NCBI GenBank assembly: GCA_022829145.1
Contig: CM040746.1
Coordinates: 124,001-188,000 of the forward strand
DNA from: Albula goreensis
Taxonomy: Eukaryota; Chordata; Actinopteri; Albuliformes; Albulidae
Reading direction: 5' to 3'
Length of the DNA: 64,000 nucleotides
Shown here: positions 32,653 through 45,289 of the stretch, one piece after another
How the letters are laid out: every line of letters begins with the position of its first letter
Position numbering within the stretch: the first letter of the stretch is position 1
Made by a program: the position numbers and the translations under genes
The notes under the pieces: generated by a model
What the model was told of the DNA's origin: nothing
Databases searched by the model: none
The model's input: the letters and a program-made list of their open reading frames with translations, nothing else

Positions 32653-32775
32653 ACGGTAAATGTGTAAAAACGGGAAATCTATACATTTCCCCGGAAATCT
32701 ATACATTTACCGGCGCACAGGGAAATTTGTACATTTCCCTGGAAATCCATGCATTTCCCGGCAGACTGGTAAATG
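32653..32775. repeat. array of short palindromes (GGAAAT...ATTTCC)
   Basis: Three near-palindromic units stand in tandem: GGGAAATCTATACATTTCCC, GGGAAATTTGTACATTTCCC and GGAAATCCATGCATTTCCC. They are bracketed by CGGTAAATGTGT and TACATTTACCGG / CTGGTAAATGTGG half-units. Each unit could form a cruciform. The array resembles subterminal repeats of a DNA transposon or a multi-site protein-binding array, but no matching far end was found. Confidence 0.7.
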
Positions 32776-35377
32776 TGGATAAAAAATAGCCTAAGTAACA
32801 TGTACGCTCACCTATACTTGGAGCGGTCTGTCAGATGTGCTCCATTCTAGGATCCAATGCAGCCTTGGGGTGTGCTGCACGCCTCCCCCCTTTCACTGCA
32901 TATCTTGCCTTGGGGGCAACCAAGTCTTGACATTTTTCTTGCTATGAACCGCCACAGAGAACTGATTCTTGTTGTTTCTAGCTTCATTTGTCCGCGATGC
33001 GTTTCTCTTGAATTGCATTTTCGTTTTACTGTTATTTTTCGTGTTACAGTTATATTCCCTGTTGCTGTTTTACATTGGAACATGGACCCGTGTCAACTCG
33101 CAGTCTCCCACGGCAGCGAACGGAAAAGGTGGCTTTAAAACAGTCTTCCATAGCCGCACGAGCGATCACTGTAGTCTACATAAGTAAATGCTGAAGCCTT
33201 ATGATCTGACACCTGAGAAATTAAAACTTATGTTTTGCAGCAGTGTCTTTATCTAGCTACCCCCGTTCAGTAAACTCAAGTGATTACAATTGTTTTTGTA
33301 CAACACGATCACTTTCCTCGATCAATGTAACCAGGATAACTAGGTTACTAACAGTTCGTTGGCTATCCATGTTAACTAACTTTAGCTCTCCGGTCCAGGC
33401 CAGCTAGACTGGACTATGGACAAGGAGATCAGATAACTAGCTAGCTGTGTTTTGGAAAGATCTCCCGCTCGCAAACAGTGTCAGCTCTGTTATGCGTTTC
33501 ACAGTTAAAACGTATAATTTTTTAAAATTAATGTTAGCAATAGTAACATGTTGATCTTTATTTGGTGCACTAATTGGTGCCTAATGACAACCCAGTGTTA
33601 CGGTCTTTACAAACGTTAAAAGACTTGAATCCTCCATATGTGCTGGACATAAATGTCTGGAAATATTCAATGCAGAACAACCTATAAAAAATAGGGCGCT
33701 AAATTACTTCCTACGCCACTCAGGCCCCAACGACGCCTTGTGAAGCTTTTGCCATAGCCACGCGACCTATGAAAAAAACTGCCTTTGTTACTGGGCACGT
33801 GACCACAAGGTCACAATACTGATTTTCTACTGTAAGCAAGTTATACGTTTGACAGCTCTGAGGCGCGGTACTTGAATCCACTGTAGCTTTCATTCATTTG
33901 GCGGTACGAGTAATCTACTTTGCAATTTATGCTTTCTAGCTTCCAAAATATTTGGAAAAAATAGTTTTGCCGTGAATGACACAGCCTGTTCTCTGTGGAG
34001 GGATGACAGCGCTCTCTGGTGGACTCATTTAGTAACTGCAGCCGAACAGAGAGGAGCCAAAGCATTTAGATACAGTAAAACTGTTCTGAATCAGGGCCCG
34101 AATGGATCCAGCTTTGTGTTTTATTTCATTTCTGGTTTTATGCAACCGGTTAATGCTGCAGCTGTGTTGCTTTTCTTGTAAAACAGAGTATTATTGCTGT
34201 AGAAGTTCATTGTTTTCAATTACACCAAAGACAAGCAAACACAACAAAAGATGGGAAAATGATACACAGCCAAAATATTTTACTTGCTTCTAACCCTAAT
34301 CACAAAAGTGTGATGATTCAGATATATTCAGATGATTGTATATTTGTGAATCAGGTAATTCAGTGGTACAGTGCCAAAGAATGAATTTATGCTAGATATA
34401 TGACATTGACAGTGAGAGTTTAATCATACTTCAAAATGTGGGTATTTATACAGACTATACTGAAGTATCAACGACTTTCTTGGTACTGGGAAAAATCACT
34501 CAATTCCAAAGAATTACTGAGCACTTTCCATCCAGCATATTATGAGAGTTTGAGGATAAAGAAACTGTGATACTTTTGGATGCTGAGCACATTGACCCAC
34601 AACCTGGTAAATGCTGGACTGTGATGCCAGTACAGGAGCAGGAGATGCCAGGGCCAGTTGAAGGCAGCAACATGAACACAGAATTTGGAAATATTTTGAT
34701 TTCACACCAATTTACCATTGTTGTTTGTACAACTAAATACTAAAAATAAGGACCACAGTAAAATTGAAAATGAGCTTTTCTAGCTGTTGCAACTTTGAGA
34801 AATGAATAATGCACTGATTTACAATAACCAAAGAAAAAATATGAGCATGTTTTAAGATGCATAAAGTACAATAAAATAATTCAGATTGATAATTGTGATT
34901 AAAAATTGGAATCACAATAATTTGCAAAATAATTGGGATTATAATTTTAATTATAATAATTCAGTTCAGAATTTCAGGCCAGCAAGTTGAACAGATGCAA
35001 CTGTGAATGTTCTGAAATGCAGACCTGATTATAAACAAGCACTGAAACTGACTGATGCCTGAAAACAGGGAAAGCAGACTGTCGTAGCTTAGAATGTTGA
35101 TTGCTTTTTTATTTTGTCTCAGAGAATGGCAGTTAAGTATCAGAGAGTAAATATTTTGTTTCTTATCTGGGCACCTTAATTGAGTTTAGTTAAACAACAT
35201 CAAAAAATGATTATAGTTTCCTGTTGATGGCTCAGTGATGTGCACTGTTTTTGACTCTGGTGTTTCTACGTTGGGGTTTTTTTTTTGGTAAAATTCATAA
35301 AACCAATAACTATCAACAAGTTTGGTCACTAATGAGACACTCTGCACTGCTGATCAGATGTGAGCTAAAAACCCCCT
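32776..35377. other. intron sequence, unrecognised
   Basis: NLR intron 4 continued. 32830-33800 is less AT-rich and may belong to an unidentified element starting at the palindrome array. A CTCF-like motif with one mismatch lies at 34009-34022 (minus). No exons recognised. Confidence 0.3.
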
Positions 35378-35901
35378 TGCCTTCCTGTGTCAACTTTAGC
35401 TGTGTGATAATTTCTGCTTTTTTACTCTCATTGGAAGGAAATGCAAACTTCTTACAACTTGTCAAGCTAACTCACTATTCACTCAAAAGGCTGGAATTTG
35501 CTTTAATAATGAAATACAGTGTAAAAGGATCTTATAATTCCATCCTTAGCCCTGCTGTCCACACTTGGCTCAGGGGCATGAGTAGGGCCATGAGTGAGGC
35601 TTAAAGCCCAGAGTTAGCCTGAAAAAGACTGTGGAAAAGGTAGCTGATCCATTCGCCCCAGTTCTGACAGAACTGAATAGAGGACGGTCAGAACCATAGC
35701 TGTAGAACTGTCAGACTTGAGCAGGACATCTTATTCTCAGGTATAAAGTGCTGCAGTTGGAGAGTGCAGCACAGACATCTTTCTCAGAGCATCGTAGATC
35801 TTACAATCCTCAATATCACTCTTTATCAGTGAGCACTATCAATGCTACATTTAAAATATTTAGTGTTAAATATATATTAACACATCACCTCTTTCTTTCA
35901 G

Positions 35902-36075
35902 ACTCGGCAGCTGTGATCTTACAGAGGAGTCCTGTGAAATTGTGGCCTCAGTTCTCCAGTCATCAAACTCACCCCTGAGAGAGCTGGACCTCAGCTACAA
36001 TAACCTGAGAGATTCAGGAGTGAAGCTGCTCTGTGCTGGACTGAAGAGTCCAAACTGTAAACTACAGACTCTGGG
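35902..36075 (+). CDS. NLR exon 5: LRR exon, copy A
   Basis: Acceptor CTTTCTTTCAG ends at 35901 and donor GTGAGT starts at 36076. The exon is exactly 174 nt, the standard size of vertebrate NLR LRR exons, and is phase 2 at both ends. It encodes [20 protein letters not shown], then [19 protein letters not shown] and [14 protein letters not shown], two LRRs of ribonuclease-inhibitor type (L-x-x-L-x-L-x-x-N-x-L). Compared with copy B it has four base differences and one amino-acid change (Asn versus Asp in SYN[ND]LRDSG). LRRs form the curved sensing surface of the receptor. Confidence 0.85.
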
Positions 36076-36757
36076 GTGAGTAGTTCTGTGTACTATGTGA
36101 CCTTTAGTAAATAGTTAGTGATTATGGCTCCATACAGAGAAACCTTAAACAGTTACTTCTCTCAATCAAACTATCCTCTCTTCAGCCTTCCTTCCTTTGC
36201 CCACATTGGTCCCATCCCTCTCTTCTTACTTCTTTATCACAGCAAAGTAAAGCAGGATAAAACCCCATGAGTCTTAGGGTTGCCAGCTGTGTGGTTCCTG
36301 ACCACAATTATCTTGTGTTGAAGTTCAGTGTGAAAGTGGGATTATATGTGTGTTCTATCCATAGAGTAGTGTTGAGACAGCAACATGCATTTCATGGTTA
36401 TTTACCCTGCTCTCTTCTTTTAAGGTCCCTTGCCATGCAGCCAGACATGGCCTGAGAGGGACAAATGGACTTCACCCCCTTGTAAATACCCCTGAATCAG
36501 TGACCAAAGAGGCAGCAGGCTTTTAAAGCATGGCAAGGAGCAGGGCTTTACTCAGAAACTAAAATGAAACACTTATGACAGCCAAAATGGATGTACATTT
36601 GGGATTAGCAGTTAAAAGTGGAATTGGGCGTGGTACGACCCTCTTTGTTGTTGATAAGCTGAAGATGCCCCCAAATGTAGAATCCTTTGATAAACATGTC
36701 CAACCACAGGGGGCTATCACCTGTCTCTCTCCCTCTGGCTCCTTCCCCTTCTGGAGC

Positions 36758-36841
<84 letters not shown>

Positions 36842-37049
36842 TGTGCATGTGAGTGAGTGAGTGAACAGGTTTACTTAAACTAACCTGGAGCTACTTGCTA
36901 AAACACCTGCAGAGCCTGCAGCATGTAGGTAGGAGATAGTTTGTCGGACATGGCGTGCCCTTTTCTTGGTGAACACATCAACACTGAAGCTCCAATAATT
37001 TGCAGAGCTTTACATGGGGAGAGTGAGAGTAGACCCTGATTAGATAGCT
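36076..37049. other. intron part of the duplicated cassette
   Basis: Same sequence as 51070-52030. Contains a (TG)n tract of about 78 bases at 36760-36837. The 93-aa + strand frame at 36575 recurs in copy B but is co-duplicated intron, has no family features and runs into the microsatellite. Confidence 0.5.
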
Positions 37050-37349
37050 ATTCTATCATTCCCTGATGAGTATCTTTGTGAATTTTCCCATTTTCTGAGC
37101 AATTGAAAATTAATTTGATCAACATTCTCCAGTCTTGAGGTTCAAACATTAGGCTACACATTATTTCAAGGTGCTTTACTGGCATGACATGGGCTGTGTT
37201 GCCAAAGTAAATTGTACAGTTAACACAATAACCGAACAATTAACACAAATGATGACAGGGAAAAAAAGGAACAAACATGAATGTATACAATGAATGACTA
37301 TTAACTAACATTTATACATTTATTACATTCCTGCACTGGTGACAAGTTG

Positions 37350-38015
37350 CTACATATAGAGCAGCCGGGGAAGCTGTGAGTCCTTCAACCAGTAAGATTG
37401 AAATTTTGCGAAATTTGTGCAGTACAGGAGGAAGTGTAGCTCTGTCTCAGCCTCACCTGTCTCACAGTGATTACATATCCTCTCCTCTTTGGGGCACCAG
37501 GTTTGCTTGTGTCTGCCTGTTTCAATGGCCAGGCTGTGATCACTTAGTCTGTATTTGGTTTGGATCTGTCTCTGCTTTATATCTCTAACGGTGGAGAGAT
37601 ATTCTGCCAGTTTGTAATTTCTGTTTAACAAAGTGTAGCAATTTAATTTGTTTTGCGGTTTTGTCATTTTCTTCCAATGTTCCAAATAAGAATATTTTAT
37701 TTGATTTTTTAATTGGCTAATTTTAATTGAAGCAGTGCTGGTCTGAAACATGTCATAGTTAGTATTGTTACTTATTTGGTTTGGTAGTTTAATGGCCAGC
37801 TGACTGAGAGGACTTCTGTTGGGGCTTAGCTCTTGGGATAGGAAGGCCTTATATTGGAGGGAATTTGGTTTGCTTGTTTTTAGATGAATCCAGAATTTTA
37901 ATGCTCTTTTCTGAATAATCAAAGGGTAACGGCCTGATTCTGTCCTGCATGCATTTTCTGTGTTTCGGTGGACCTGGAGTATATTTTTGTAAAATTCAGC
38001 ATGCAGAATTTCCAC
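37350..38015 (-). pseudogene. LINE ORF2 C-terminal domain (copy A)
   Basis: A 221-codon minus frame: ALKFWIHLKTSKPNSLQYKA, LSPNRSPLSQLAIKLPNQI and the Cys/His cluster ICNHCETGEAETELHFLLYC near the end, a C-x-x-C...H-x-x-x-x-C pattern like the zinc-binding tails of LINE ORF2 proteins. The corresponding frame in copy B (52186-52965) is longer at its C-terminal side; a deletion here removes part of the segment between TNF and DSQLP. Confidence 0.6.
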
Positions 38016-38304
38016 TGGGTTTTTGTCCCATTGCGAGTAATCTGGATGGCAAAGTGGACCCCATACCTACAGCTCAATAATGCTGTCAATTATTTTCAAC
38101 CACATTTTTATGGGTAATTTAATAATGTACAATTTTCTTTTTACAATAGAGAATGCTCTTTTTGTCTTTTAGTTCATTCACTGCTAAGTTAAAGCTCCCC
38201 GATGCATTGATGTTCAGACCAAGGTATGTGTAATTTGTGGTATGTTCTAATACTGTGTTGCAGAAGGTGAAACTGTACCTGCTTTTCTGAGACCTGGCCT
38301 TTTT

Positions 38305-38640
38305 CTAGAATATCATTATTTTGATCTTTTTTAAGTTAACTATCAGGGCCCAGGACTGGCAGACATTTTCTAAGATGGCCAGGTTCTGCTGTTGCCCTTG
38401 TTCTGTGGGCGACAGCAGAACCAGGTCATCTGCATGCAATAAAAATGTAAGTACTTTGTCATGTAGAGTAAGTCCAGGAGCTGCAGAATGTTCCAACATC
38501 GTGGCCAATTCATTCATGTAAATGTTAAATAACGTTGGACTCTGTCCAACGCTGCAACCCTGTCTCACCCCACGACCCTGAGTGAAGAATTCTGTTCTTT
38601 GATTGTCAATTTTCACTGCACATTTGTTTTGTAAATACAT
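38305..38640 (-). pseudogene. LINE reverse-transcriptase core (copy A)
   Basis: GVRQGCSVGQSPTLFNIYMN is RT motif block 4 (usually GVRQGC-x-LSP-x-LF-x-x-Y-[IM]). FLLHADDLVLLSPTEQGQQQ is block 5, with the catalytic dyad as HADD (usually YADD). VNLKKIKIMIF is the following N-x-x-K-[TS]-[KE] block. RT blocks before this are lost by an internal deletion near 38727 relative to copy B. Confidence 0.8.
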
Positions 38641-39164
38641 TGATTTATTGATGTCATATACTTTACCCCCTATACCACTTTGAAGTATTTTATAATTTAA
38701 TCCCTGGTGCCAAATAGAATCGAATGCTTTTTTATGTTGTCAAAACTACAAGACTTTCTTGGTTTTAGTGTTCTGAGATGCTCAGTTAATTCCTGCATTG
38801 TGTTTGGTGTGTCAGTTGGGTTTTGGTTGTCTTTGATCCATTGTTCAAGTAATGCAAGTTATTCTTTTTTTTTAATTTTTTCTTTTTTTAATAAATTTTG
38901 TGCAATGTCCATATGCAAGTTTTCAAAATATTGTTACCAAACTGAGCCATTTTTTAAAGTTAATGCAGGTTTTTGTACCGAAATGAAATTAGTTTTGATC
39001 AAATGATTTTTCAACGTCTATGAGAGTTTTTTCAATTTGGTTCTCTTTTTTCTGTTTCAGTGTATTTTTGTATTGTTTTAATGTTTCTCAGTACTCCAAG
39101 CGTAAATCTGGGTTTTGGGGCTGGTGATGTTTTTGATTGGATAGTTTCTGTAACTTTTTCCCAA

Positions 39165-40024
39165 TTAAGTTACGTTCATCATCAAACCATTTCTCTTTAT
39201 ATTTGTTGTTTGGGTTACAATTCTTGTGATTTCAGGTGAGTTAAGAGCTTTGCTGAATTCTTCTACTCTGTGTGGAGCCCATCTGTATGAGTGTTTTAGA
39301 TTGTACAGCTTACTGGGCTGTGCCTGTATGATGTCTGGCTCATTTGTTCTGTTTATATATACAATGATTTGACTGTGGTCTGATAGGGAGGTTTGTTGCC
39401 TGACAGTGAATGCATTTATGGAGGAGGGGTCCACATCTGTAATGGCATAATCTACCACACTGTTCCCAAGAGCTGAGCTGTAAGTGAACCTTCCAAAGGA
39501 GTCCCCTCTGATCCTACCGTTAATGATAAACAGACCCAAGGTTTGACAGAGAGACACAACCTGTCTATCATTTTTTTTAATTACATTGTCGTGGCTGTTT
39601 GTGGTTTTTATGATTGGAGTGTGGTACATAGGAGATTGGCCGAAGATGTGTTTGTTTCCTTCAGTGGTGAGGAAGTCAGGGAGAGTACCTGTCCTGGCAT
39701 TTAGGTCTCCACAGAGCAGCACACTTTCCTGGGCCTGGCAGACTTCTGTGTGCAGATCATTAAAAATGGATGCATTGAAACAGGGAGAATCCAATGGGGG
39801 GTGTAGATTGCACATAGGTACATATCTTTTTTCCATGGAAAGATTTTTGTATTTATTTTTAACCAATGGTAAGTCTCACCTGTTTTTACTGGGTTGATGA
39901 ATTTATTTATTTCTTCATCGTACCACACAATAATTCCTCCAGAATCTCTGCCACGATTTATATGCGTATGTTTAAGAAAAGGGAAAATTATCTCTCTAAA
40001 GTTGGGTGGGCATTCTATGGACAC
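39165..40024 (-). pseudogene. LINE AP-endonuclease domain (copy A)
   Basis: Two overlapping minus frames: HINRGRDSGGIIVWYDEEIN (RGG-[IV]-x-[VI] strand region) and LLCGDLNARTGTLPDFLTTE (the GDxNA catalytic motif), continuing to NSVVDYAITDVDP and TSLSDHSQIIVYINR (the SDH active-site motif). In intact LINEs this domain nicks the target for primed reverse transcription. A frame change near 39840 separates the two halves. Confidence 0.8.
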
Positions 40025-40328
40025 AACAGCACAAACCAGGTTTCACTGAATAGCACAATATCAACATTTTCTAAACTATTTAGAAATTCAGGATCTGTGC
40101 TCTTCAAACCAAATGATGAGGACCACAGACTCTGGATGTTCCAGCTACAGAGTCAAAATGTAAATATAAATGTATAGAAAAATGAAATAAGCTACAAATA
40201 TGAAACCATATCTCTAATTGATTTACAAAGGATTTGCTTATGATTGAACATGTACATTGTATACCTTAATTATAATTATAATGATATTATGTATTTATTT
40301 ATTTATCTATTTTTTTACTCACTCCCCT

Positions 40329-41412
40329 CTAAATTATTAATTTGTTGCAGATTAAACCCAGCAGGTGGCAGATCTCTCTCATGTCAGAGCGAGCAGGGCT
40401 CTGAGTGGCTGCAGCACAGCTGAGTCCAGGCTGTGTGTGCTGGGCTGCAGCATGGCTGAGTCCAGGCTGTGTGTGCTGGGGGCATGCTGGTCCAGGCTGT
40501 GTGTGCTGGGCTGTGGTGCGGAGTGTTGGGTTGTGGGGGGGTGGTGGGAGTGGGGTGGGCAGCGTGGGCATCCTGCCTTTCCCCTGGTGCTGTGTGGGGT
40601 CAGTCCTCCTGGGCACATGAATCCTCTGTGTCTCATGATGGCTGTGCTTGGGTATGGGGCTGGGGCCGGCTGGCTGTCGGCCCAAGGTGGTGTCTCTCAG
40701 GTACTTGGCAAATATTTTGACCCCCTGCTCATTTCGGTGTTCCTGGTCACATTGATGTTGAGCATTCAGATTGGGGTTGTGTACGAGGTGTACGTTAGCC
40801 AGCTGTGAGCAGCCCCTGCTCAGCTGGCTGTTGATGCTGCCCCTCCCACTGAGAGGCCAGGTCATTGGTCCCGGTGTGGATGATGATTGTGCCAGGGTTT
40901 CCCAGGATGCTGTCTGAGAGCTGCTGCAGGGCAGACTTAGTCATGGGGCACCACAGCTTACACACTCTCCTTTCCGGGGACATGCGTCTCATATCCACAT
41001 GCTTCCGGTTGGAGTCGGTCAGGAAGGCAGTGTCTGTGGATGGGGCCACTGTGTGTCTGGGGTGGGCAGTGTGTTTGGGTAGTGCCACGTGATTGGAGGG
41101 TGTAGTATAATTAGGGGGTATAGTGTGATTGGAGGGTGTAGTGTGATTAGTAGTGTGAGTGATGTGTCTTGGGGAAGGAACTGGACTGTTTTTCCTGGAG
41201 GTGGGTGAGGAGGTGCGTGTAGCTTGTTTAGATATGGGGATAGGAGTAGGTGTGGTCTTTCTGGGGAGGGTGGTGGGTGCAGCCTGCCTGGGGGAGGGGG
41301 TGGGCATGATTGTTTTAGGGGAGGGGGGTGTTATGTATGAGGGGGTTGTAGGGCCTTGTGAAGCCGTGGGTAGTGCCAGGGCTTGCTGTATTCTGGGCTC
41401 TGCTTGTTTCAC
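40329..41412 (-). pseudogene. LINE ORF1 with SGNH-esterase remnant (copy A)
   Basis: Minus frames read GTIIIHTGTNDLASQWEG (the G-x-ND block of SGNH hydrolases) and, after a shift, LANVHLVHNPNLNAQHQCDQ and EQGVKIFAKYLRD (the D-x-x-H-L/R-x-N block region). Upstream is a low-complexity Pro/Thr/His linker (about residues 15-120 of the 205-codon frame). The middle of the esterase is missing here but retained in copy B. Esterase domains occur in ORF1 of CR1/L2-type LINEs. The downstream end merges into the 36-bp minisatellite. Confidence 0.6.
40400..40515. repeat. 36-bp minisatellite, about 3 copies (copy A)
   Basis: Units GCTGAGTCCAGGCTGTGTGT + GCTGGGCTGCAGCAT repeat about three times; the same array has about nine units in copy B (55673-55995). 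36 bp keeps the frame, giving a 12-aa repeat on either strand. Confidence 0.85.
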
Positions 41413-41806
41413 GTCCAGGTCTTGAGGAGGGGCATTCTGTTGTGTTTCCTCTCTGGTCCTGCTAACTCCCTGTGTAGCTGCTTGTTTTCCTCCTTCAGTG
41501 AGCTCACCTCCTCCTGCAGCTGTCTCAGTGCAGCTGTGTGCTCCTGTCTGAGCTGGTGGAGCTGCTCTTTCAGCTGCTCTGTCTGGCCTTGCTCTGTAGC
41601 GCTGGTCCTGCTGCTCTCCTGAACTGCATAAACTCCAGCTCCATCAGGGACAGGCTCTCTCTCAGCTGCAGCAGGCCGTGTGTGGGTCTGGGGGAGCAGG
41701 AGGGCTGGGGGGAGTCAGTACTCTGCTGGCTGGACCTGTGTCTAGGGCGCTGGGGACCAACAGGCTTGGAAGATCATATGTTATCGTTTTATTTGGAGCT
41801 GTGATT

Positions 41807-42289
41807 CTAACCTTTTCTTTTAATTAATTTGGGGAATCTTATTTTGAAATCAAAAAGAATTTCTTCATTCCCTTGTATTAGGACAGTACCATTGTGATAA
41901 ATGTTAATGGTAAGCAGATAACAGTCTGAGTCCTCCTCTTCACCTATATTCAGCTGTCGGCCTTTTGAAATCCCATTATTTTTTATGTTTTTGAATTCCT
42001 CACATATTGTGGTATGCCAGGTTTCTGTCTTTGTAGTGCAGAAAATTAAATTTGTAATTATTTGTTTGCCTCCTGTTGTCGTATAGTCAAGAATTAGTGT
42101 CTCTGGACACTCTTCTATGTTTTTGTTTTTGAATAATTTCCTGGCTTTAGCACTCCTAGTATTCTCTGAGTAGATAATCTTGAAGGAGTTCTGCCTTGCC
42201 TGCTGCAGCACTCTCTGTTTGGCCTTGCTGAAATTGTTACTTGTAGCCATTTTTTTTACAAGCCTGTGCTGAGCTGGTCTGTCAATCAA
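41807..42289 (-). pseudogene. LINE ORF1 N-terminal frame (copy A only)
   Basis: A 160-codon minus frame, with a probable ATG at the MATSNNFSKAKQRVLQQARQ position, is basic at the start and acidic later (NIGEEEDSDCYLLTINIYHN). It lies directly upstream of the Pro-rich/esterase part in LINE orientation and is absent from copy B, which is deleted here. No named domain. The role as ORF1 start is inferred from position. Confidence 0.4.
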
Positions 42290-42839
42290 GCTGCTTTCCA
42301 GCTGTCAATTTTAAGTGTCACTTTTTACAGTTGGGACACACAGCTAGGTGGCTAATGGTAATGCTACACACTTTAATTCAGTGGTGTAATGTAGTTTTTT
42401 CCCCTTCAGTTTTATTTTGTCCCATCTTTTGTCCTTTTTTATATTAGTGTTTTGCCTTTATTATTTTATCCCTTTAACTTTGTAAAGGCTTACCTTTATT
42501 CTGTTTTCTTTTTGTGTTCCCTTTTTTAATAAATGTCAAAATTCCTTTTTCTTGTTGGGTGTGAATTTGTCTCAATGTAAAAAAATAAATGTAAAAAAAA
42601 ATGACCTTTCAAATAACTGAACTTATGGATTGTCAGTAAGTATGTAATATTAGTTTTGTATTTTTGTTTAATTTTTGTATTTGAGCTCATCTTTCTGTGA
42701 CTCACCCTCCATTCAGAACAAATGTTCTGCATTGCCTTTGAGTTTTATATCAATGGAAGTTTCCTTTCTCACATCAGAGAGGCTGAACACATTAGCAAGG
42801 CAACCGTTACTCTTACTGTTACTCTTCTGCACTGTTAAG

Positions 42840-43040
42840 ATAATATGTGATGCAGCCCACATGATTACAAATGCTGAATCCAAGTGGCCAGGCTCTGTCC
42901 ATGACTCAGATTAAATTTTTACAAAAATTACTCTGTACACCCATATGATTACAGGACAGTTTGATGGTGTCCTCCTTGGGGACAGAGAGTTCCCCTACCT
43001 GCCCTCTCTGATGACCTCTTACCCTGACCCTGAGCCTTCT
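42840..43040 (+). pseudogene. Harbinger (HARBI1-like) DDE transposase scrap
   Basis: Two frames separated by an intron-like gap: IICDAAHMITNAESKWPGSV-HDSD and, after an acceptor-like ATGATTACAG, GQFDGVLLGDREFPYLPSLM-TSYPDP. They match the HARBI1-family DDE region (V-x-D-A-x-x-x-x-x-x-x-x-x-WPGSxHD and LLGD-x-x-Y/F-P-x-x-x-x-LMTP). It lies in the part of copy A missing from copy B. Too short to be functional; no terminal repeats were found around it. Confidence 0.65.
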
Positions 43041-45285
43041 CTGTATGTTATCATATTCTCTTTTTTATATAACATCCTACCAAATAAACATTGAATGTTG
43101 AATGAGTGGACTACACTTTATACAACTTCACAATGTTTTAAATACAACTTCATAATGTTTTTACTTTCAACTCATTGACTCTGTCAGCATATATTTCTGT
43201 GTTGAGTGGAGAGTAGATATAGTGTGAGAGTGTCTGACTTTTCCTGCATGTGTTCCCCATGAGAGGATAAACATAGGAGCTGGGAGAGTAAGAGAGGGAA
43301 CAATGGGTTCTTCCTAGTTTTATAACTTTCATTGCCCATTGCGTGTTTCTGGGGATACAGAATTGGCTTACTGTAACTGAGGATGTCAGGCTGGGGTGGT
43401 GCTATAAACATCACTGGTGTTTCCTGTGGAGTGTGTGGAAATGCAGTTCCATTCTCCCTACACCCCACTTTGGTCTCAGGATGTGGCTTAAGCCAGTATT
43501 CCTTTTGAGCGCAAAAGTCATTCAATATTCCACAGGTCCTCAAGTTCATTTGACATGTTATGTCAGTTTGGCAAATCTGGGCAGTTCATACACAGCTGTA
43601 GACATCTGGGCAGTTATGTGTAACATTTAACTAATCAAATACCATATCAAAAGAGAACACTGTTAACAGTCAAGGACTGACTATTAAGGTACACTCATAT
43701 CTACTGACAAACTCAATCAATAAGACATAATGGGAAATAAGAAAACAGCAACACCTATGAGGTTCATGCTTAAAGTGGTCGGGAGTGTTAGTGAGGTAGA
43801 GTATGAGTTGTCAGTGATTCAGTCATGAGAAGTCTGAGGGGGTGCCCTGTGGATCAGGTGAACTTTTCACTACAGTTTGAAATCTGGTCTGGCCCAGACT
43901 GGACTGGACTGTTTAGTCCCTTCAGACAGGAGCTGCTGTGGAAGCGTGATTCCTGGCTGTTACCCCCAGGTACCCTTGTACTGTTCTGACAGAGACTGTT
44001 TATCCTGGTGACTGTATCAAGAAATGTAAATACAGACATAATGATCTCATTTCTGTTGGTCATTTTAGTTTGTTTAATATCCTAGCCAGGTAATAGCCAA
44101 GTCAGGTACTTCCTGAAGTCCAACTAATTACTGACTTACATGACACTGGGTCAGCGAGCAGCTACTCACAATGAGGAGGTGTTGTGAAAAATGTAACAAT
44201 GGGGCAGCACTCTAGGGATGTGCCCAATGCACCTGCAAAGATCATCCTGTAGCTGTGATTGCCTGATTGGGCTAGGTTTAACAGTCAACAGTAACTGACT
44301 AAATTACCTTTAATATGTCTGATTAAATGGCTTAATAAACTAATGGTAAGAGAGTAAGGGTTGCTGTTGTTACAGGCAAACCAGGCTGAGTAAAAATGAC
44401 TCATGCAGCCCCATTTAGTTAAGTGGAGTTATACAAAGAGAAGAGAGTGATGGAGGAGGAGAGGTACTGTGTTTGCAGGTTTCCTTTTCCTGATGTGAAC
44501 ATGGGAACTTGTGTTCCTTTATAAGCAGTGCAGCTACTGTCAAACTATTCTGAGCTTCCTTCCCCATCTGTTTCTGTACCTGTGGGTCTACCTGAATTAC
44601 CTTCTCACCAATCTCTGCTGTCATTGGATTGAGAAAAACATCTAGAGTAAAATTTTTGTTTGTGTGTTTTTGGGGCTCTTAGGTTCTGAGTGACTTGGCA
44701 CTTGCTCTGGACCTTCTGGTCAACCTCAGTTTTTTCATTTGTGGCACGATACGCAGGGTGTCCCAAATGCTCTGGGCTTCCCTTTTAATCTCACGCATTG
44801 ATTGTTTATCTCTTGAGGACAAAACAATATGAGTATGAAAACAGGGGTGGAAATTGTGTAAGAAGAGAGTTTTGAAAGTTTGACTCTCTTTTATACCTGA
44901 CTTCCTAGTATTTAGACCTACTGTAGCAACATATATAGTTTTTTTGCAATTGATCATGATGCAGTTCCCGTGCATCATGTCCACTCCATACTGTGGAAGA
45001 CATTTAGTTTCATTTACTGTATTTCCAGTCTTGCCTGTATTTATGTTTTGTGGTTGCAATCTTTTGAAATGTTGTGTGTTTTTACGGAAATGAGGCCAGA
45101 CTTTCTACTGTTTCTGTGGCATAGTGTATGCACTTCAGCGTGAACAAATGAGCTGAAGGCATTTTCTTCCTCTGGCATGTAGTTGCATAGGTCAGTGTGA
45201 TGGTGAGCCAGTCAGATTTCACCTCAAATTTTTGCAAAAATAATAGTGACTTGCACGCAGATTGTTATGATGGATGCTATTTCTT
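43041..45285. other. intron material unique to cassette A, mostly unrecognised
   Basis: No exon seen. From about 44935 the sequence rejoins copy B (compare 56400). A minus frame at 44679-45059 shares GVDMM-x-x-NCIM-x-NCKK with copy B, so LINE-derived sequence extends to about 45060. Confidence 0.4.
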
Positions 45286-45289
45286 GGAT

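Larger units (their letters stand above)
37050..42290 (-). mobile_element. L2/CR1-group LINE, copy A, antisense in NLR intron
   Basis: Reading right to left: an ORF1 N-terminal frame (42289-41807), a Pro/Ser/Thr-rich linker and SGNH-esterase remnant (41412-40329), AP-endonuclease (40024-39165), RT core (38640-38305) and the ORF2 C terminus (38015-37350). ORF1 with an esterase and ORF2 with APE-type endonuclease is the CR1/L2-group layout. Frameshifts and a missing RT segment (compare copy B) make it inactive. The exact ends were not determined because both copies share the flanks through the segmental duplication. Confidence 0.7.

Noticed and set aside
36575-36856. 93-aa frame conserved between the duplicates (also 51587-51910) as a gene
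   Set aside because: It is conserved only because the intron was duplicated; it runs into (TG)n, has no splice context and no family resemblance.
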